Shown here piece by piece: positions 39,721 through 48,271 of a stretch of 64,000 nucleotides of DNA. The notes under the pieces are model-generated. The model worked only from the letters and a program-made list of their open reading frames with translations. It searched no databases and had not been told where the DNA came from. Where the stretch lies: contig JANNCV010000016.1 of assembly GCA_031386985.1 (NCBI GenBank), positions 310,001-374,000 on the forward strand, read 5' to 3'. The translations under genes were made by a program, and so were the position numbers. Every line of letters begins with the position of its first letter. Position 1 is the stretch's first letter. The stretch comes from JANJUB01 sp031386985. Its GTDB lineage: Bacteria > Armatimonadota > Fimbriimonadia > Fimbriimonadales > Fimbriimonadaceae.

Positions 39721-40059
39721 TTATTGGGGTACGCCACGAGTGAGCGCCCATCCAACCATCGCAGAGTATACCAAAAATAATCCCGCCAGGAAGTGCCCCA
39801 TCGCCACGCTGCCCATCTGCTGAACAATCCATATTGCTCCCCCCAAGATTGGCACCTTAAGGAGAAAAACGAAGATGATAAAGCACGTTCGCCACCAGGG
39901 CTCATTGGGCTCCGTGAAGGGGCGGCAAACAATCGCAATCACCCAACGGAGCGCAAACATACTGAAAGTAGTAGCCCCTAAACCAAGCGACAATCCAATG
40001 AGACCATCGGACCGCCCCGCTGTTAAGCTAATACTGAGGGCAAGTAGGACCGTAACCAA
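39721..40059 (-). CDS. ATP synthase subunit I-like membrane protein
   Basis: The 112-residue product has four hydrophobic segments (residues 2-15, 20-44, 56-72 and 82-105). It occupies the position of atpI/uncI, directly upstream of atpB and downstream of the AtpZ-like gene. AtpI proteins help assemble the c ring and are poorly conserved in sequence. The segment FALRWVIAI and the final AGLFLVYSAMVGWALTRG are compatible with the family. The call is based mainly on position, length and topology. It lies 26 bases after the stop of the AtpZ-like gene. Confidence 0.68.
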   Translation of the reverse strand: MVTVLLALSISLTAGRSDGLIGLSLGLGATTFSMFALRWVIAIVCRPFTEPNEPWWRTCFIIFVFLLKVPILGGAIWIVQQMGSVAMGHFLAGLFLVYSAMVGWALTRGVPQ

Positions 40060-40085
40060 GGCCCCGCGTCGAGTAAAGATCGCGT

Positions 40086-40478
40086 CTATTTTTTATCTCG
40101 CCCCAGAACGATCACCACAAAAATAATTGCAAAAACCACGCCGACCATCAAGCCAATCGGCCCGCCTGATTCGCGATTTATCGCCCAACCGAGTGCAAAT
40201 CCGGCAATCGGACATCCCATGATCGCGTAGGCGATACCGACACCGGTAGCCAAGCTCTTTCCGGTGTCGTTGTAGCGCTCCTTCCCCCGCTCCTCTCTAA
40301 ACGCAAAATCATGCTCCGCCCGGGCCAGCTTCTTCCTAGCGCGGCTACGCTGCTCGATCTCGGCTAACTTGCCTTCAAAGTTATCATCAAAATCCGGGAG
40401 TTCCGGTGCCTTGATGCCTTGTTCGATCTCCTCCAGTTGTTTTTCGAGGTCAGTTTCCGGGCCGGTTTCGTCCGTCAT
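40086..40478 (-). CDS. AtpZ/AtpI-like membrane protein, first gene of the ATP synthase operon
   Basis: The 130-residue product has a charged cytoplasmic N-terminal half (acidic and basic: EQLEEIEQGIKAPELPDF and RSRARKKLARAEHDF). Two membrane helices follow, ATGVGIAYAIMGCPIAGFALGWAIN and PIGLMVGVVFAIIFVVIVLG. Such two-helix proteins with a G-x-x-x-G motif (F0F1-ATPase subunit, AtpZ type) precede atpI in many operons and may transport Mg2+/Ca2+ or aid assembly. There is no Shine-Dalgarno. TAACTT lies exactly six bases before the ATG, so the operon may start with a leaderless gene. recG diverges, with 23 bases between the starts. Confidence 0.75.
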   Translation of the reverse strand: MTDETGPETDLEKQLEEIEQGIKAPELPDFDDNFEGKLAEIEQRSRARKKLARAEHDFAFREERGKERYNDTGKSLATGVGIAYAIMGCPIAGFALGWAINRESGGPIGLMVGVVFAIIFVVIVLGRDKK

Positions 40479-40501
40479 ACTTGTAAGTTACCGCACCCAG
40501 C

Positions 40502-42586
40502 ATGAGCGCGCCCCACCGTAAAGACCTCGATTCCCCCGTTCAGTTCCTAAAAGGGATTGGGCCCGAGCTTGCCAAGACGTTGGCAAAGCTCAATCTGAAC
40601 TCCGTGAACGACCTCTTGCATCACTTTCCGAGGCGATTTGAAGACCGAACTCATCTGCCCGAATTGCGATCCGTGCGTCCCGGGCAGTTTGTCACAATCA
40701 AAGGCCGCCTTTCACGCTTGGATGCCCGCCAGATAGGCAAGGGAAGGGTGATCATTCGGGCTTTGCTGACCGATGGCAAGTCCGGTATTTACCTTGTCTG
40801 GTTCAATCAACCTTGGGTCAAGCGCCGCCTGGATCACTACCGGGGCGAAGTTATTGCCTATGGGATGGTGAAGGACGGCCAAAACGCCTACGAAATCCAC
40901 TCTCCCGAATACGAACTGCTCGACGAAGACGATAGCGGGGAAGACTTCGCCCGTATTACGCCGATCTATCCTCTCACTGAGGGGGTGCCTCAGTGGCTCG
41001 TTCGGAAGGCCGTCAACTCTGGCCTTTTGCACTATCTAGAATTTATTGAAGACCCGCTTCCAGAGAAAGTGCTGCACCAGTACGATCTTAAAACGCTGAA
41101 ATGGTCGCTGGCCCAAATCCATCAGCCGAGTTCGGAGGCTCATCGGCTTGAAGCTCGTCGGCGTCTGGTTTTTGATGAGTTTTTGGCGGTTCAACTCGCC
41201 ATGCAAATTAGAAGGGCTCTTCAGCAAAAAGAGCCGGGAAACGCCTTCCATGTTCCGCCGGATATGCCCAATCGGATCGGGGAGTTGTTTCCTTTCAAAC
41301 TGACCGCCGCCCAAGATCGGGTGGTTGGGGAAATCCTTTCGGATATGAGCTTAAATGCACCGATGAATCGGCTGTTGCAGGGCGACGTGGGATCGGGAAA
41401 AACAGCGGTGGCCGCGGTGGCGCTGATGGCTTGTGTGGCCGATGGTTTCCAAGGCGCGCTCATGGCCCCCACCGAAATCCTGGCAGAGCAGCATTATCAA
41501 AACCTTCGCGCCCTATTTTCGCGCTCGGGCTTGGAGGTTGCGATGCTCGTCGGCAAGCACACCGCCAAACAGAAGGAGAAGATTTATGCCGATGTCGCCA
41601 GCGGTCGCTCGCAAATCGTTATTGGAACTCACACTCTGATTCAGGAGGGAGTGAAATTCGCAAACCTAGGGCTGATAATCGTAGATGAGCAGCATCGCTT
41701 TGGCGTGATGCAGCGCGCGGCTTTGCGCGACAAGGGCTTAGGGAACCCTGATCTCCTCGTCATGACCGCAACCCCCATCCCGCGCACTCTAACGATGGCC
41801 GTCTACGGCGATCTTGAACTGAGCGTGATTGATGAACTCCCGCCCGGACGCCAAGCAATCAAAACTCACTGGCGAACCCAAGGCGATCGGCAGAAGGTTT
41901 ACGAAGGAGTACGCAAACTCGTCGCCGAGGGCCGCCAAGTCTATTTTGTTTGCCCGATGGTGAGCGAGAGCGAAAAGATGCTCGCCCAAGCTGCGGAGGA
42001 GCTTCATCGAAGGCTAAGCACGATGATTTTCACCGAGCTTCGGGTCGGACTCCTTCACGGCCAAATGAAATCGAAGGACAAAGAGGCCGCGATGGAAGCT
42101 TTCCGGCGCCATGACCTTGATATTTTGGTTAGCACCACCGTCATCGAAGTCGGCGTTGATGTTCCTAACGCAAGCGTAATGGTGATCGAAGACGCCAATC
42201 GTTTCGGCCTTTCCCAACTTCATCAGCTAAGGGGCCGGGTAGGAAGAGGCGAGCATCAATCGTTTTGCATCCTGGTCGCCGATCCGACCAACGAAGAAGC
42301 CATCGCCCGAATGGAAATCATGGTGAAAACCACCGACGGCTTCGAAATCGCCGAAGAAGACCTTAGGTTAAGAGGCCCCGGCGAACTGGCTGGAACGAAG
42401 CAACACGGTAACTTAGATTTCAAATTGGCGGACTTGGTTCAGGATGGCAAAATGCTGGAAGTCGCCCGGCAAGCCGCCATAGCCCTCATTAAATACGACC
42501 CCGAGCTGGGCCGCCCTGAGCACCGCCTTCTGTCCAGCATCGCAGCGGCGAAGGCTCAATCCATGGCAAATCTGCCGATCGCTTAG
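40502..42586 (+). CDS. recG: ATP-dependent DNA helicase RecG
   Basis: RecG reverses stalled replication forks and moves Holliday junctions. The 694-residue product has an N-terminal wedge/OB region with LPELRSVRPGQFVTIKGRLSRLDARQIG and then helicase motifs. Walker A is LLQGDVGSGKTAVAAV, motif Ia MAPTEILAEQHYQN, and motif II VDEQHRFGVMQR (DEQH instead of DEAH, normal for RecG). Motif III is MTATPIPRTLTM. Motifs IV-VI include STTVIEVGVDVPNASVMVIEDANRFGLSQLHQLRGRVGRG. It ends with the C-terminal RecG-type DLRLRGPGELAGTKQHGNLDFKLADLVQD. The length is typical. It starts 23 bases from the divergent AtpZ-like gene and has no obvious Shine-Dalgarno. Confidence 0.97.
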   Translation: MSAPHRKDLDSPVQFLKGIGPELAKTLAKLNLNSVNDLLHHFPRRFEDRTHLPELRSVRPGQFVTIKGRLSRLDARQIGKGRVIIRALLTDGKSGIYLVWFNQPWVKRRLDHYRGEVIAYGMVKDGQNAYEIHSPEYELLDEDDSGEDFARITPIYPLTEGVPQWLVRKAVNSGLLHYLEFIEDPLPEKVLHQYDLKTLKWSLAQIHQPSSEAHRLEARRRLVFDEFLAVQLAMQIRRALQQKEPGNAFHVPPDMPNRIGELFPFKLTAAQDRVVGEILSDMSLNAPMNRLLQGDVGSGKTAVAAVALMACVADGFQGALMAPTEILAEQHYQNLRALFSRSGLEVAMLVGKHTAKQKEKIYADVASGRSQIVIGTHTLIQEGVKFANLGLIIVDEQHRFGVMQRAALRDKGLGNPDLLVMTATPIPRTLTMAVYGDLELSVIDELPPGRQAIKTHWRTQGDRQKVYEGVRKLVAEGRQVYFVCPMVSESEKMLAQAAEELHRRLSTMIFTELRVGLLHGQMKSKDKEAAMEAFRRHDLDILVSTTVIEVGVDVPNASVMVIEDANRFGLSQLHQLRGRVGRGEHQSFCILVADPTNEEAIARMEIMVKTTDGFEIAEEDLRLRGPGELAGTKQHGNLDFKLADLVQDGKMLEVARQAAIALIKYDPELGRPEHRLLSSIAAAKAQSMANLPIA

Positions 42587-42589
42587 TGT

Positions 42590-42620
42590 AATGTAGCCAA
42601 GGTTACATTTTATGTATAAT
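42590..42620 (+). promoter_or_regulatory. Operator-like dyad and -10 element of the heme-porin gene
   Basis: AATGTAGCC (42590-42598) and GGTTACATT (42601-42609) pair with one G-T. TATAAT (42615-42620) stands exactly six bases before the ATG at 42627. The inner 16 bases (TGTAGCCAAGGTTACA) match the dyad at 17089-17104 in 12 positions. A regulator binding here would overlap the -35 region. Confidence 0.6.
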
Positions 42621-42626
42621 AGCGAT

Positions 42627-43733
42627 ATGAGATATGTTTTCACTTGCCTGTTCGTTTGTTTGGTATCTACCTCACTTGCTACCCCGCAGTTCACTCGTCA
42701 AACCAAACTCGCGTGCATGAGTTGCCACTCTCACGTTCCTAAACTCAACTCATTCGGCGAGCAATTCTTGGCGAACGGTTATCGGATTCCGGGCCAGAGG
42801 AGGAATCGCACTGTGCCCGCCGCCGTTTGGGCCAGCTCCCTGGGTCAGAACTCGCCCGCAAACCCGGGGCGGCTGAAAGTCTTCCCAAACCGAGTAGAGG
42901 TCATTAGCGCGGGAAGCACCGAGAGCGGGAACATGAGCTACTTTGCCGAATGGCGGATGCTCAGCAAGGAACTCTTGTCCGATGGCACGGTTCGAGATCG
43001 GAGTGGGCGATTTGAAGATTTGTTTGGGATCGCAACCCTTGGGGGCGGGCTTCAAGTTCAGCTAGGACAATTTCGCGCTCTTTCGCAAATTGATGTCTCT
43101 AGGCGGCTCAACCTATCAGAACCAGTTGCATTCTCAAGTAGCCTCGCTGGAGAGTCCGATCCCGATTCGCGGGTTCAGTCGCTGAGAGGTTTCTCGCCGT
43201 CGGGCCGCTCGCCTGCGATTCGGCTGATGACCCAACGAAACGGATGGACGGGTGCAGCCACCCTCGTTTTTCCTGGCGAATTCAGCATTCCGCTCTCTCC
43301 AGAAGCTCTAACAACGGCCAGCATGGCATTTGAGAGAAACCCGAAAGGAGTTTTCCTTGAAGCATTTCGACGAGAGGGCGTGAACTCGATCGGCGTTCAT
43401 GCATTTCTGGGTCGCAACAAGCGGGAACTTTTTGGGGTGGCCGCCCAACATCAATGGAACGACCTGTGGTTCGAGGGCGGAGTTACCCAAGCCCGAATCG
43501 GTCCGGCCCGGGAGTGGCGCTACTCTCTTGGTTTCGACTGGATAAAGTCTTGTGGCTTCGCTAGCGGCCTTAGGATTGACCACCGCCAAGTTGCTGGTCA
43601 AACTGCGCAGTTTCTTCCTTATGTCAGTTACCTGCGTCCGTTCGGGGAAGACGCCGCAAGACTTGTCCTCGAAGGTCGCTTCCAGCGCACGCGACAGCCC
43701 GTGTGGGTTATCGAGTTAGGCTGGATGTTCTAA
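42627..43733 (+). CDS. Cytochrome c-porin-like outer-membrane protein
   Basis: The 368-residue product begins with a signal (MRYVFTCLFVCLVSTSLA). A heme-binding segment follows at once: PQFTRQTKLACMSCHSHVPKLNSFGEQFLANGYRIPG, with the C-x-x-C-H motif. This short heme segment followed by an aromatic, strand-rich region is the layout of fused cytochrome-porins. The latter includes the iron-oxidation family Cyc2, in which one heme c is followed by an outer-membrane barrel. The rest has alternating strands (RLVLEGRFQRTRQPVWVIELGWMF) and ends in Trp-Met-Phe, as barrels often do with a terminal aromatic residue. The function (extracellular electron transfer or sensing) is inference. It is preceded by an operator-like dyad and appears leaderless. 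Confidence 0.62.
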   Translation: MRYVFTCLFVCLVSTSLATPQFTRQTKLACMSCHSHVPKLNSFGEQFLANGYRIPGQRRNRTVPAAVWASSLGQNSPANPGRLKVFPNRVEVISAGSTESGNMSYFAEWRMLSKELLSDGTVRDRSGRFEDLFGIATLGGGLQVQLGQFRALSQIDVSRRLNLSEPVAFSSSLAGESDPDSRVQSLRGFSPSGRSPAIRLMTQRNGWTGAATLVFPGEFSIPLSPEALTTASMAFERNPKGVFLEAFRREGVNSIGVHAFLGRNKRELFGVAAQHQWNDLWFEGGVTQARIGPAREWRYSLGFDWIKSCGFASGLRIDHRQVAGQTAQFLPYVSYLRPFGEDAARLVLEGRFQRTRQPVWVIELGWMF

Positions 43734-43800
43734 TCACTGAAACAAATATCTCATTTCCGGGAACGCTCTTCCGATCATCTCCTGTTGTAACTACTAGGAT

Positions 43801-46800
43801 ATGAAGGTCAGGCTAGTTCTTCTTTCGGTTTTTGGCTTAATCGCCGCAATCGGCTCTGCTCAGGTGATGATCAAGCCGAAGGGACAAAACCTGACGCCCT
43901 TGGTGCAATCCAAGCTTGAAGCAAGCGTTATGATTGATGGCGCTTTTGCCGAAAGCGTGGTCACGATGACCTTTGCCAACCCATCCCAATTCCGGCAAGA
44001 GATCGAGTTCGTTTACTCCATGCCCCCGAATGCGCTAGCTACTGGTTTCAGTTATTGGTATCAGGGCGAAGAAGTTGCCGCCAAAGTTGTAGAACGAGAG
44101 CGAGCGCGCCAAATCTATCAAGCAATAACGTCCCGCCAGCGCGATCCCGCGCTTATCGAACTAATCGGCAAGCGCCTCTTTCGGGCCAAGATCTTCCCGG
44201 TTGAACCCAATACTCCCCTAGTTATTCGCATGAAATGGGTGAGCGTTCTTCATTGTGAAAACGGCTTCCCAACGATGCAATTCCCCTTAGCCACCAAGGA
44301 GCGCGAGCCACTAGAAGTAGATATCAAAATCTCCGCAAAGCCGGGTGTCGGATTTAGCGGTCTCGATGACAACTACGGCATGAAGTGGGTTTCAGTTGAC
44401 GACCGGCTCACTTCCGAGATAAAGGGTGAGAAGCTACGACCAGACAAAAACCTCAGAATTCGCCTCATTCCTACCGCCAAAGAAGGCCTGACCACATCGG
44501 TTTATGCCGCTCGTTCCGGTGGCAGCGAAGGCTATTTTGCGCTGATTGTGGGAATCCCAAAACTCGGGATTGGCCCGAAGCCACCCAGCTTGTCTCTGAG
44601 CGGCATCGGCGAGTTTGGGGTCAGTTTTGATCGAAAGGCCGTTCGCGCCGGCTCCTCCGTTTTGGTAACCGGGCGCTATCGGAAGCCGGGGATAGCGACT
44701 CTGCGCGTAGGGAACCTCTCAAACACCGTACATTTCGCCGATCGCGCTGAGCCCAATCACCGGGGCCTCAAGCTTTGGGCCGAGCGTGAAATTGAAAGGC
44801 TCGGGAGCCTTGCAAAGCAGGTTACAGCCATCTCGGTGCGCCACTCGATTCCAAGCAAATACACCTCCTGGCTCGCAATTCCAGCCGCTGAGAGGAAAGC
44901 CTTTGAATACGAAATCAAGACCTCCAGATTACGAGCGATGGGTGGCCAGCTTTCGAAAATGATTGCGCAAAATGGGGTTACGCGCTCCTCTCGGCGTTTG
45001 CAGGGCGAGTTAATCAAAGCCTGCAAAGCGATGAAGGTTAACGCGCTTGAGTTTGTGCCTAGCTTGTGGGAAGCCGTTCGACAGCGGGCGGCAATCGTCG
45101 CTCCGAAACTGAGGGCCATTATCAAGCGTGGCGGAGATCCAGCTGAAATGAAGCGAGCCACCGCATCATTTGATGCGTTCGCACATTCGCTCGGGGTCGA
45201 AAATCCTGAGCAGTTCTTCTGGCAAGCACATGAAGAAGCGCGCCAAGAACTCATCGGTGACTACCTTCAATCTTGGAGCAAGAGCGGGGAACATAGCGCG
45301 AATACCAAGCGGTACTGGCAACAACTAGGTGCCCTCAAGGCTGCTAATGTTGGTAGTTGGGCCATTCAGAACAAGGGCTATGAGCTATCCAACAAACTTG
45401 CCGATCTACTTACTAAAGGAAAAGTCAACACCGAGGAGAGCAAGCGGTTGCTCGCCCAGCGCCGCCGCTTAGCCCAGCTTGGCGCAGTGGGCCCGATGCT
45501 AGGAGGCAGCGCATATACTGCGCTTAGACCTCATATTGAACTAGAGTTGAAGCACAAACTAGGCGAATTCGTAAATCAAAATGCCCTTCTAAATGCCCGG
45601 GCAATGGTCCAACGTGTGGTTGATATTGAGAAAACCGATCAGTTTGTAAAGGATGTTCGAAGGGGCATTGCGGTTACCCGAACTAACCAACTCAAGGCGG
45701 AATACCAACAAGCGGTTCGTAACGGCGGTTATGAAGGTCCAACCGCACGTGGGATTGCCAGAAAGCATGATCTACTGCGAAACGAAAATGATGGGATTGA
45801 CAGCCTTGAGCAGTTCATGTTTCGGAGAGCAAGCGAGTTGGGAAGCTCGTTCGCATACTCGCATTCACGTTCCGAGTTTGTGGGAGAGTTACCAAAAATG
45901 GACGAAAACGCCAAAGGATTGCGGCCCACCGATTCAGAGGCTGCTCAGAAATTTGACAAAGCTTATCGCGACGGCATTGCATCTGCGATTAGCCAGCTAA
46001 GAGGTTCAGCGGTTTACACCCTTCGCTACCAAAAGTGGAAAGCTAACCCCGATGAAGCTGAGATAGCAAGGCAGACTCGCCAGTTAGACCGCTACAAGGA
46101 CTTTGATGGTTTGGATTGGAAGCCCGAATATGACAAGCTTGTGGCAAATCAAAATCCTGCTGAAAAAACACGAACGGCTTTGCTTCAGCGCTATCGCGAG
46201 GGTAAAGCCAACGATCCCGAAACGAAGCGGTTGGAGCGCCAGTTTAGCGACCTGGGAGAAGCATACAAAGAGCGCATTGTCAAGTTGCGCTTAAATGCAG
46301 AGATTGACGCACTTGAACGGGCCACCTTAGACGAGGCTCAGCAAGAAGCGATACGGAAGCGACGGGAGGAGCTCAATCAGATCATTGCCCGTGTCGGCGA
46401 TCCACTCCTACAAGTCGCGCTTCAAGGTGGCGTTGTTACGGCGATAGCGACCTTCCCGTGGGGAGAAACGCGGGGTCTCCAGCGCGTGAACCAAACTTGG
46501 CAATGCCGCTTCGACATTCCACCCGGGACAGCCGAGGGAGTACAGCATGTGACGATAGACTTCACCCTCTCAAATGGGGCGAAAGCAGCCGTTCGCACAT
46601 CTTTTGTTGTTGACCTAACTCCACCTGTGGTGCAGGTAAGCACGACAACTTCGGCGGGGCGCCTGAGAATTGAACTTGACGCCATGCCCAACTCAGTCGC
46701 CCGAGCAAAGCTGGTGGCTCCTTGGGCCGACCCAATTACATTCATTCGCGGAGGCGAGGGGCTCTGGTGGACTTCAGTTTCCGTGCCCTCCGGGGCGAGT

Positions 46801-47703
46801 TTGGAGGGAGCCTTCATTGCCGTGTTTGATGAAGCACATAACCAGTCCCGGTGGAGTCTCGCAGGTCAGCGGCTAGACCATCCGGCCCTAAATCCGATTG
46901 CTGAAATGAAGAAACCGGAAGATCGGACCGGGAACGTTCAGCACCTAAGCATCTTCAACGGCCGACTTCTAGTTTCAACCTTAGACGAGGGGCTTTGGGA
47001 TTGGACGCCGCAAGGCGCAAGCAGAGTGGCAAATCTCCCGTCGTCGGCCCCGCGAAATTCAGTGGTTATCGGTGATCAACTTTATATGCGCTTTGGTGAC
47101 GGCGAGCTCATTTCAATATCCCCGGATGGCGAAGTTACTCGGCTCCACCGAATGCTCCCCCGTAAACAGGCATTGGCTATTGCTACCGATGGGACGACGC
47201 TCGTGGTAGCGCAACCCGGAGGTTATTCCGAGTTTGATGGCATCACCTGGACTCACCATTTCCGCATTCCCGCCCTGATCGGCCGCTCCCCATCGGCGCT
47301 AGCTGCCAATCAAGAGAGTATCTGGTTTGCGGCCCAGGGAGCCGGCGTTATTGAAATTAACCGGTCAACCGGCAAAACCCGCATCCACGATGAGCGAGCA
47401 GGCATGCCCGATGACTGGATTACCACTTTGAACCTCGGAACGCCAACTGTTGCCGGAACATTCATCGGCGGACTTGCCATTTGGAATGGCCATTGGAAGA
47501 CCGAGCTTGCTGGGCACTCCGGTACCGCGTTGCTTCGAGACGGAAGCGGTGTCCTCGTTGGAACACGCAGCGGCCTGTTCCGATTGCAAAATGGTCTGGT
47601 CAGCAAGATTTCCGATGTCGAAGTCCAGGCCTTGGCGACACACGATGGGAAGGTTTATGTAGGCACAAGGTGGGGCATTATCTTGCTTAGCGGCGAACGC
47701 TAA
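43801..47703 (+). CDS. VIT-domain protein with a long helical middle and a C-terminal beta-propeller
   Basis: The 1300-residue product has a signal peptide (MKVRLVLLSVFGLIAAIGSAQ). A VIT domain follows (residues 25-160): SKLEASVMIDGAFAESVVTMTFANPSQFRQEIEFVYSMPPNALATGFSYWYQGEEVAAKVVERERARQIYQAI. This is the classic opening of inter-alpha-trypsin-type domains. The usual von Willebrand A domain does not follow. Instead there is a region up to residue 330, a very helical Arg/Glu/Ala-rich stretch (330-870) and a beta-sandwich (870-1030). The final 270 residues (KPEDRTGNVQHLSIFNGRLLVSTLDEGLW) form propeller blades like those of two-component regulator propellers. The function is unknown; the protein is exported. 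No second gene is linked. Confidence 0.75.
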   Translation: MKVRLVLLSVFGLIAAIGSAQVMIKPKGQNLTPLVQSKLEASVMIDGAFAESVVTMTFANPSQFRQEIEFVYSMPPNALATGFSYWYQGEEVAAKVVERERARQIYQAITSRQRDPALIELIGKRLFRAKIFPVEPNTPLVIRMKWVSVLHCENGFPTMQFPLATKEREPLEVDIKISAKPGVGFSGLDDNYGMKWVSVDDRLTSEIKGEKLRPDKNLRIRLIPTAKEGLTTSVYAARSGGSEGYFALIVGIPKLGIGPKPPSLSLSGIGEFGVSFDRKAVRAGSSVLVTGRYRKPGIATLRVGNLSNTVHFADRAEPNHRGLKLWAEREIERLGSLAKQVTAISVRHSIPSKYTSWLAIPAAERKAFEYEIKTSRLRAMGGQLSKMIAQNGVTRSSRRLQGELIKACKAMKVNALEFVPSLWEAVRQRAAIVAPKLRAIIKRGGDPAEMKRATASFDAFAHSLGVENPEQFFWQAHEEARQELIGDYLQSWSKSGEHSANTKRYWQQLGALKAANVGSWAIQNKGYELSNKLADLLTKGKVNTEESKRLLAQRRRLAQLGAVGPMLGGSAYTALRPHIELELKHKLGEFVNQNALLNARAMVQRVVDIEKTDQFVKDVRRGIAVTRTNQLKAEYQQAVRNGGYEGPTARGIARKHDLLRNENDGIDSLEQFMFRRASELGSSFAYSHSRSEFVGELPKMDENAKGLRPTDSEAAQKFDKAYRDGIASAISQLRGSAVYTLRYQKWKANPDEAEIARQTRQLDRYKDFDGLDWKPEYDKLVANQNPAEKTRTALLQRYREGKANDPETKRLERQFSDLGEAYKERIVKLRLNAEIDALERATLDEAQQEAIRKRREELNQIIARVGDPLLQVALQGGVVTAIATFPWGETRGLQRVNQTWQCRFDIPPGTAEGVQHVTIDFTLSNGAKAAVRTSFVVDLTPPVVQVSTTTSAGRLRIELDAMPNSVARAKLVAPWADPITFIRGGEGLWWTSVSVPSGASLEGAFIAVFDEAHNQSRWSLAGQRLDHPALNPIAEMKKPEDRTGNVQHLSIFNGRLLVSTLDEGLWDWTPQGASRVANLPSSAPRNSVVIGDQLYMRFGDGELISISPDGEVTRLHRMLPRKQALAIATDGTTLVVAQPGGYSEFDGITWTHHFRIPALIGRSPSALAANQESIWFAAQGAGVIEINRSTGKTRIHDERAGMPDDWITTLNLGTPTVAGTFIGGLAIWNGHWKTELAGHSGTALLRDGSGVLVGTRSGLFRLQNGLVSKISDVEVQALATHDGKVYVGTRWGIILLSGER

Positions 47704-47737
47704 AACCTCGTCAAAGTTCTTGGCACCCAGGTTGACC

Positions 47738-48271
47738 TCATTTGAGCTTAGCACCGAGCGGATGCCATTTGGCGTGGGAATCCAGGAAGCCAACAAACGA
47801 GCCGCCCCTATGCCGGGCCGAGTTTCTTCCGGCCAAATTCATCACCAGGTTGGCCGCGAGAACTTCGGTTTCAAAGAACGAAACCGTCGCGCTAAGTTCT
47901 GTTACCCGTTTAGTATCAGCCCCAACAACGCCCGATTTCATCGCAAATCCGTATCTCTTCGTTTTGCTCCACACAAAGTCGGGGCAATTGTAGCTGTCAA
48001 TATTTTTGGTGACCGGCAAGAGCGCATCCATCCAGTTTTCGGGCGGCATAAACCCGTCCGATTCGGAAAGATAAATTTGGGTTGCTGTTCCAAGTTGCTT
48101 TACAACACTAAGACAGCTACGACGACTCCCTTGTTTTGGAACGGCGAAAACTGGAATCAGCACGCCGCCAATGATGGTTACGCTGACAGCACCGACAAAA
48201 ACGGAAAGCCAATGCTCCTTCCACCACCCGCGTATCACGATTTCATTATGAGCACTATTCCGTTGCCCCAA
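47738..48271 (-). CDS. H-X9-DG pseudopilin-like protein
   Basis: A TTG at 48271 (177 residues) overlaps murG; a GTG at 48238 (166 residues) also keeps the features. There is one membrane helix near the N-terminus (HWLSVFVGAVSVTIIGGVLIPVFAV). It is followed by RRSCLSVVKQLGTATQIYLSESDGFMPPENWMDALLP, which is typical of pseudopilin-like proteins of Planctomycetes and Armatimonadota. The C-terminal part holds RHRGGSFVGFLDSHAKWHP, which corresponds to the H-x9-D-G signature (here H-x9-D-S). The normal prepilin cleavage site (G-F-x-x-x-E) is not evident. It may belong to a type II secretion or pilus-like system encoded elsewhere. It is the last gene of the mur run. Confidence 0.68.
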   Translation of the reverse strand: MGQRNSAHNEIVIRGWWKEHWLSVFVGAVSVTIIGGVLIPVFAVPKQGSRRSCLSVVKQLGTATQIYLSESDGFMPPENWMDALLPVTKNIDSYNCPDFVWSKTKRYGFAMKSGVVGADTKRVTELSATVSFFETEVLAANLVMNLAGRNSARHRGGSFVGFLDSHAKWHPLGAKLK

